Of a DNA stretch of 64,000 nucleotides, positions 60,928-64,000 are shown piece after piece. The stretch lies in assembly GCF_900102195.1 (NCBI RefSeq), contig NZ_FNBE01000005.1, forward strand, positions 49,649 to 113,648. The letters are read 5' to 3'. Both the position numbers and the translations under genes were made by a program. Below the pieces are notes generated by a model. It saw only the letters and a program-made list of their open reading frames with translations, was not told the DNA's origin and ran no database searches. The stretch comes from Pseudonocardia oroxyli (GTDB lineage: Bacteria; Actinomycetota; Actinomycetes; Mycobacteriales; Pseudonocardiaceae). Numbering within the stretch: the first letter of the stretch is position 1; each line of letters opens with the position of its first letter.

Positions 60928-62001
60928 GTGAACCTGTTCGAGCCGGCCGGGCAGCCCCCGGTCACCGCGACCGTGGTGGTCTGCGTCTACACGGACAAGC
61001 GCTGGGCGGACATCGTCGCCGCGGTGAACTCCGTGGCGGCCCAGGACGTCCGGCCGGTCGAGACGATCGTCGTCGTCGACCACAACCCGGCGCTGCTGGA
61101 GCGGTGCCGCGCGGAGCTGACGGGCGTGACCGTGCTGCCCAACGCGCACAAGCAGGGTCTGTCCGGCGCCCGGAACACCGCGATCGAGGCCGCGACCGGC
61201 GAGGTCGTCGTGTTCCTGGACGACGACGCGTCCGCCCGCGAGGGCTGGCTGCGCGCCCTCCTGGCGCCCTACGCCGACAAGGACGTGATCGGCGTCGGCG
61301 GGATCGCCCACCCCCGGTGGCCGGTCTCCCGCACCGCGGTCCACGACTCCGGCCGTCCCTCCACGCTGCCCGGCGGCACCAACCGGGACGCCACCGGCGA
61401 GCTGGACTGGATCGTCGGCTGCACCTACACCGGCCAGCCCACCGAGCAGGCCGAGATCCGCAACCTCATGGGCTGCAACATGTCCCTGCGCGCCGAGGTG
61501 TTCGAGCGGGTGGGCGGGTTCGCCGAGGACATCGGCCGGATCGGCAAGAACCCGCTGGGCTGCGAGGAGACCGAGCTCTGCATCCGGGCGCGGCAGGCCT
61601 ACACGGCGGACGGCCGGGACGTGAAGATCCTCTTCGAGCCCGCCGCCGCCGTGGACCACCGGGTGTCCGACGACCGGGTCGACTGGTCCTACCTGCGTCG
61701 CCGCAGCTGGGCGGAGGGTCTGTCGAAGGCCGCCGTCTCCAAGCTGGTGGGGCAGGGGGACGCGCTGTCCACCGAGTCGAAGTACGTGGCCACCGTGCTG
61801 CCGAAGGCGCTGTTCCGCGAGGTGCGCCACAAGCGCCCGGCCTCGGCCGCCGCCATCGTGACCACGCTGGGCTTCACCGCCGCCGGGTACCTGCGGGGCA
61901 AGCTGCCCGGGGCCACCGCGCACGTCCAGCTGCCCGCCTCCGACTCCGTCGCGGCTCCGCAGGCGCCCAAGGTCGACTCCCTCTCCGCTGATGGGGCCTG
62001 A
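60928..62001 (+). CDS. Family 2 glycosyltransferase
   Basis: The 357-residue protein has a GT2 domain: VTATVVVCVYTDKRWADIVAAVNSVAAQDVRPVETIVVVDHNPALL, GLSGARNTAIEAATGEVVVFLDDDASAREGW (DDD), MGCNMSLRAEVFERVGGF, EETELCIRARQ and the RRSWAEGLSKAAVSKLVG tail with one weak hydrophobic segment. It probably builds surface polysaccharide. Starts GTG 60928, 26 bp after the preceding gene, and overlaps trmB by 11 bp. Confidence 0.9.
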   Translation: MNLFEPAGQPPVTATVVVCVYTDKRWADIVAAVNSVAAQDVRPVETIVVVDHNPALLERCRAELTGVTVLPNAHKQGLSGARNTAIEAATGEVVVFLDDDASAREGWLRALLAPYADKDVIGVGGIAHPRWPVSRTAVHDSGRPSTLPGGTNRDATGELDWIVGCTYTGQPTEQAEIRNLMGCNMSLRAEVFERVGGFAEDIGRIGKNPLGCEETELCIRARQAYTADGRDVKILFEPAAAVDHRVSDDRVDWSYLRRRSWAEGLSKAAVSKLVGQGDALSTESKYVATVLPKALFREVRHKRPASAAAIVTTLGFTAAGYLRGKLPGATAHVQLPASDSVAAPQAPKVDSLSADGA

Positions 62002-62662
62002 CACCCGCATCCCGTCGTTCGTCCACCACCGCACGCGGCTCACCGAGGGCCAGCAGCACGCCTGGGACACGCTGTGGCCGGTGTACGGCGGGGACGTCGC
62101 GGACGTCGATCGGCTCGAGGGCCTCGACGGCCCGGTCGGCCCGGTCGTTCTCGAGATCGGGTCGGGGAACGGCGAGGCGACGGCGCTGATGGCGGCCGCC
62201 GAGCCCGACCGGCGACACGTGGCCGTCGAGGTCTACGAGCCCGGCCTGGCGCACCTGCTGATCCGGCTGCGCGAGCTCGGGCTGGAGAACCTGCGGCTGC
62301 TCCGCGGGGACGCGGTGGACCTGCTGGAACGCGCGGTGCCCGAGCGCTCCCTGGAAGGCGTCCGGATCTTCTTCCCGGACCCGTGGCCCAAGCGCCGCCA
62401 CCACAAGCGGCGCCTGGTGCAGCCGGACTTCGTGGCGCTGGCCGCCTCCCGGCTGCGCCCGGGCGGCTGGCTGCACCTGGCCACGGACTGGCAGCACTAC
62501 GCGGACCAGATGCTGGCGGTCTGCTCGGCGTGCCCGGCCCTGCGGCCGGATCCCGCCATGGACCCGTGGCTGCCCCGCCCGGACTCCCGCCCGCTCACCA
62601 AGTTCGAGCAGCGGGCCGTCCGCGAGGGGCGCGCGATCCGGGACCTCCGGTACTACGCGTAG
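61991..62662 (+). CDS. trmB: tRNA (guanine-N7)-methyltransferase TrmB
   Basis: A 223-residue protein with the TrmB set: VVLEIGSGNGEATALMAAAEPDRRHVAVEVYEPGLAHLL (SAM motif I), FFPDPWPKRRHHKRRLVQPDFVALAASRLRPGGWLHLATDWQHYA and LTKFEQRAVREGRAI. It methylates G46 in the variable loop of tRNAs. It overlaps the upstream glycosyltransferase by 11 bp and is convergent with the thioesterase (10-bp overlap). Confidence 0.95.
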   Translation: MGPDTRIPSFVHHRTRLTEGQQHAWDTLWPVYGGDVADVDRLEGLDGPVGPVVLEIGSGNGEATALMAAAEPDRRHVAVEVYEPGLAHLLIRLRELGLENLRLLRGDAVDLLERAVPERSLEGVRIFFPDPWPKRRHHKRRLVQPDFVALAASRLRPGGWLHLATDWQHYADQMLAVCSACPALRPDPAMDPWLPRPDSRPLTKFEQRAVREGRAIRDLRYYA

Positions 62663-63078
62663 GGCGGCGGCAGGTGCGGCACGGCGCGCGAGCGGCCCCG
62701 GAACTCGGCGACCACCGCGTCCCCCGCGGTGATCGTCACGTCGTAGATCCCGGACTTCCCGGCGAGCGCGATCTCGCGGGCCTCGGCCACCAGCTCGTCA
62801 CCCAGCCGTCCGGCGCGCAGGAACGAGACGTCCCCGCCCGCGGCCACAGTGGACACCCCGCGGCTGTTGCAGGCGAAGGAGAACGCCGCGTCGGCCAGGA
62901 AGAAGAGGTAGCCGCCGTGGGCGACCCCGTGGCCGTTGAGGTGCGACTCGCTCACGGTCATCGTCGCCCGGGCCCGCCCGGGGCCGATGTCCAGCAACCG
63001 GATCCCGGCCGCCCGGATCGCCGCGTCCTGCGCCGTCATCGCCGCGGCCACCCGTTCGGCGGTCTCCTGCTCGTCCAT
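62653..63078 (-). CDS. paaI: PaaI-type hotdog thioesterase
   Basis: This 141-residue protein is a hotdog-fold thioesterase: SHLNGHGVAHGGYLFFLADAAFSFACNSRG (HGGYLF active-site helix) and AGGDVSFLRAGRLGDELVAEAREIAL. It resembles PaaI, which hydrolyses phenylacetyl-CoA-type intermediates. No other paa genes are present, so the physiological acyl-CoA is unknown. Divergent from the NYN gene by 29 bp; the spacer holds that gene's TAGGGT. Confidence 0.85.
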   Translation of the reverse strand: MDEQETAERVAAAMTAQDAAIRAAGIRLLDIGPGRARATMTVSESHLNGHGVAHGGYLFFLADAAFSFACNSRGVSTVAAGGDVSFLRAGRLGDELVAEAREIALAGKSGIYDVTITAGDAVVAEFRGRSRAVPHLPPPYA

Positions 63079-63095
63079 CCGAGCATCATGCGGGA

Positions 63096-63101
63096 TAGGG
63101 T
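63096..63101 (+). promoter_or_regulatory. Leaderless -10 element of NYN gene
   Basis: TAGGGT, six bases before GTG 63108, the same hexamer and spacing as at 2568-2573 and 50811-50816. Confidence 0.5.
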
Positions 63102-63107
63102 CGCGCG

Positions 63108-63725
63108 GTGACGTCGACCGGCCCGCTCCCGCGCGTCCTGCTCGTGTGGGATGCGCCCAACATGGACATGAGCCTCGGCTCGCTGCTGGGGGCGCGACCC
63201 ACGTCGGCGTACCGACCGCGGTTCGACGCGGTGGGTCGCTGGCTGCTCGACCTCGCCGGGCCGGAGGCCGTCGCCGAGGCGTGTGTGTTCACCAACGTCG
63301 CCCCCACCTCGACGGACGTGATCCGGCCCTGGGTCGAGGCCCTGCGGAACGTGGGTTTCGCGGTCTTCGCCAAGCCGAAGATCACCGAGGACAGCGACAT
63401 CGACGACGACATGCTCGCGCACATCGACATGCGCCTGCAGGAGGGCCACCTGCGCCACGTCGTCGTCGCGTCGGGGGACGGGCGGGCCTTCCGCGAGCCG
63501 CTCGAGAAGCTGATCGAGCAGCACGTCGACGTCACGGTGATCGGGTTCCGGGAGTACGCGAACTTCGCGCTCGCCTCGGAGACCATCTCGTTCCTCGACC
63601 TCGAGGACATGGACGGGGTGTTCCGCGAGCCGCTGCCGCGGATGACCCTGGAGACCCTGCCGGACGAGGGCGCCTGGCTGCCGCCGTTCCGCTCGCTGCG
63701 GTCCCTGCTCGATCCCCGCCGGTGA
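63108..63725 (+). CDS. NYN domain protein
   Basis: The 205-residue protein has the PIN-like NYN nuclease pattern: PRVLLVWDAPNMDMSLGSLLG, KPKITEDSDIDDDMLAHIDMRL, VVVASGDGRAFREPLEKLIEQHVDVTVIGFREYANFAL. Acidic residues D15, D102 and D129 would bind metal. Family members are RNases. TAGGGT lies 6 nt before GTG 63108, so transcription may be leaderless. It overlaps the amidohydrolase by 4 bp (GTGA). Confidence 0.88.
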   Translation: MTSTGPLPRVLLVWDAPNMDMSLGSLLGARPTSAYRPRFDAVGRWLLDLAGPEAVAEACVFTNVAPTSTDVIRPWVEALRNVGFAVFAKPKITEDSDIDDDMLAHIDMRLQEGHLRHVVVASGDGRAFREPLEKLIEQHVDVTVIGFREYANFALASETISFLDLEDMDGVFREPLPRMTLETLPDEGAWLPPFRSLRSLLDPRR

Positions 63726-64000
63726 TCCGGTACTCCGCACCCGTCGTCCTGACCTGCGGCGACGGCTTCCCGATCGTGCGGGACGGCGTGGTCGACGTGC
63801 TGCCCTCCGGCCGGCTGGGGTACGTCGGGGCCGCCGCCACCGCGCCGCGGCACGAGGGGCCGGTGCAGATCCTGTCGGGCCTCCTGATGCCCGGGATGGT
63901 CAACACGCACTGCCACACGCCGATGGCGCCGCTGCGCGGCCTGGGCGGCGACCTGCCGCTGCTGTCCTGGCTGCAGGACGTCATGTGGCCCGCCGAGGCG
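63722..64000 (+). CDS. Amidohydrolase (cytosine-deaminase/SAH-deaminase type), 3' truncated by window
   Basis: The 93 visible residues start VIRYSAPVVLTCGDGFPIVRDGVVDVLPSGRLGYVG (beta-sandwich) and reach LLMPGMVNTHCHTPMAPLRGLGGDLPLL, with the metal-binding HCH motif NTHCHTP and the conserved PLRG seen in chlorohydrolase/deaminase amidohydrolases. The protein continues beyond base 64000. Start GTG 63722 overlaps the NYN stop. It deaminates or hydrolyses a ring substrate, not identifiable from this fragment. Confidence 0.88.
   Translation, partial: MIRYSAPVVLTCGDGFPIVRDGVVDVLPSGRLGYVGAAATAPRHEGPVQILSGLLMPGMVNTHCHTPMAPLRGLGGDLPLLSWLQDVMWPAEA

Noticed and set aside
1..64000. tRNA, rRNA, prophage, transposon or biosynthetic cluster
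   Set aside because: No cloverleaf-type sequence, integrase, transposase, or PKS/NRPS module was found; exporters with TetR are not enough to call a cluster.

Overview
The window is dense, very GC-rich chromosomal DNA of a high-GC actinobacterium. Several features point to Pseudonocardiaceae (Pseudonocardia or a relative): a DUF222/HNH endonuclease, FadE5-type acyl-CoA dehydrogenase, an iniB/iniA/iniC/iniR-like envelope-stress locus, DUF3024, DUF3311/MctP transport, GTP-dependent PEP carboxykinase, and many short leaderless -10 modules. The genus is an inference. I see no rRNA, tRNA, CRISPR array, transposase, phage or plasmid replication gene; the content looks like ordinary chromosome with some short repeat elements.

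Layout. 0-11.5 kb: 3' end of an HNH endonuclease gene; a minus-strand operon (alpha/beta hydrolase, methyltransferase, Imm-5-like protein) divergent from a TetR gene; a 1319-residue assimilatory nitrate reductase fused to a CysJ-like flavoprotein; an SRPBCC/ArsR pair; a TetR/oxidoreductase divergent pair with two operators; an EamA-like transporter. 11.6-21.4 kb: the most distinctive region, with a membrane-anchored Hsp70-like ATPase divergent from two tandem IniB-like proteins, two dynamin-like GTPases (IniA- and IniC-like) and a convergent 846-residue IniR-like LuxR ATPase. 21.5-31.3 kb: Tat-exported amidase, fadE5, MFS exporter, CBS protein, VanW protein, GroES-like protein and an AAA ATPase.

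31.5-48.1 kb: SIMPL protein, FxsA, a branched-chain/pyruvate-type 2-oxoacid dehydrogenase operon (E1alpha-E1beta-E2), an MT0933-type antitoxin-like protein, a polar amino-acid ABC transporter with two binding lipoproteins, an AhpD-like protein, an unrecognised 615-residue protein, a DUF3311/monocarboxylate symporter pair and pckG. 48.5-64 kb: DHA2 exporter with divergent TetR and paired operators, TldD/TldE, membrane proteins (bPH2, DUF2339), two family-2 glycosyltransferases with trmB, a thioesterase, a NYN-domain protein and the start of an amidohydrolase.

How the genes work together. The IniB/A/C/R plus Hsp70-like set reads as one envelope-stress module: surface or secreted Asp/Asn/Gly-rich repeat proteins, membrane-remodelling GTPases, a chaperone-like ATPase with an outside tail, and a signalling ATPase regulator. 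The amidase and VanW genes nearby also act on the wall. Nitrate assimilation, branched-chain acid oxidation, amino-acid uptake, monocarboxylate uptake and gluconeogenesis (pckG) form a carbon/nitrogen scavenging theme.

Non-coding structure is unusually informative. A family of 36-46 bp palindromes sits at gene ends and supplies stop codons to flanking genes. A 32-bp repeat encoding a Pro/Ser-rich peptide lies in inter-domain linkers of two unrelated enzymes. A 46-bp hairpin also lies inside a coding linker. At least nine genes have a TANNNT hexamer 6-7 nt before a possible start codon, suggesting leaderless mRNA.
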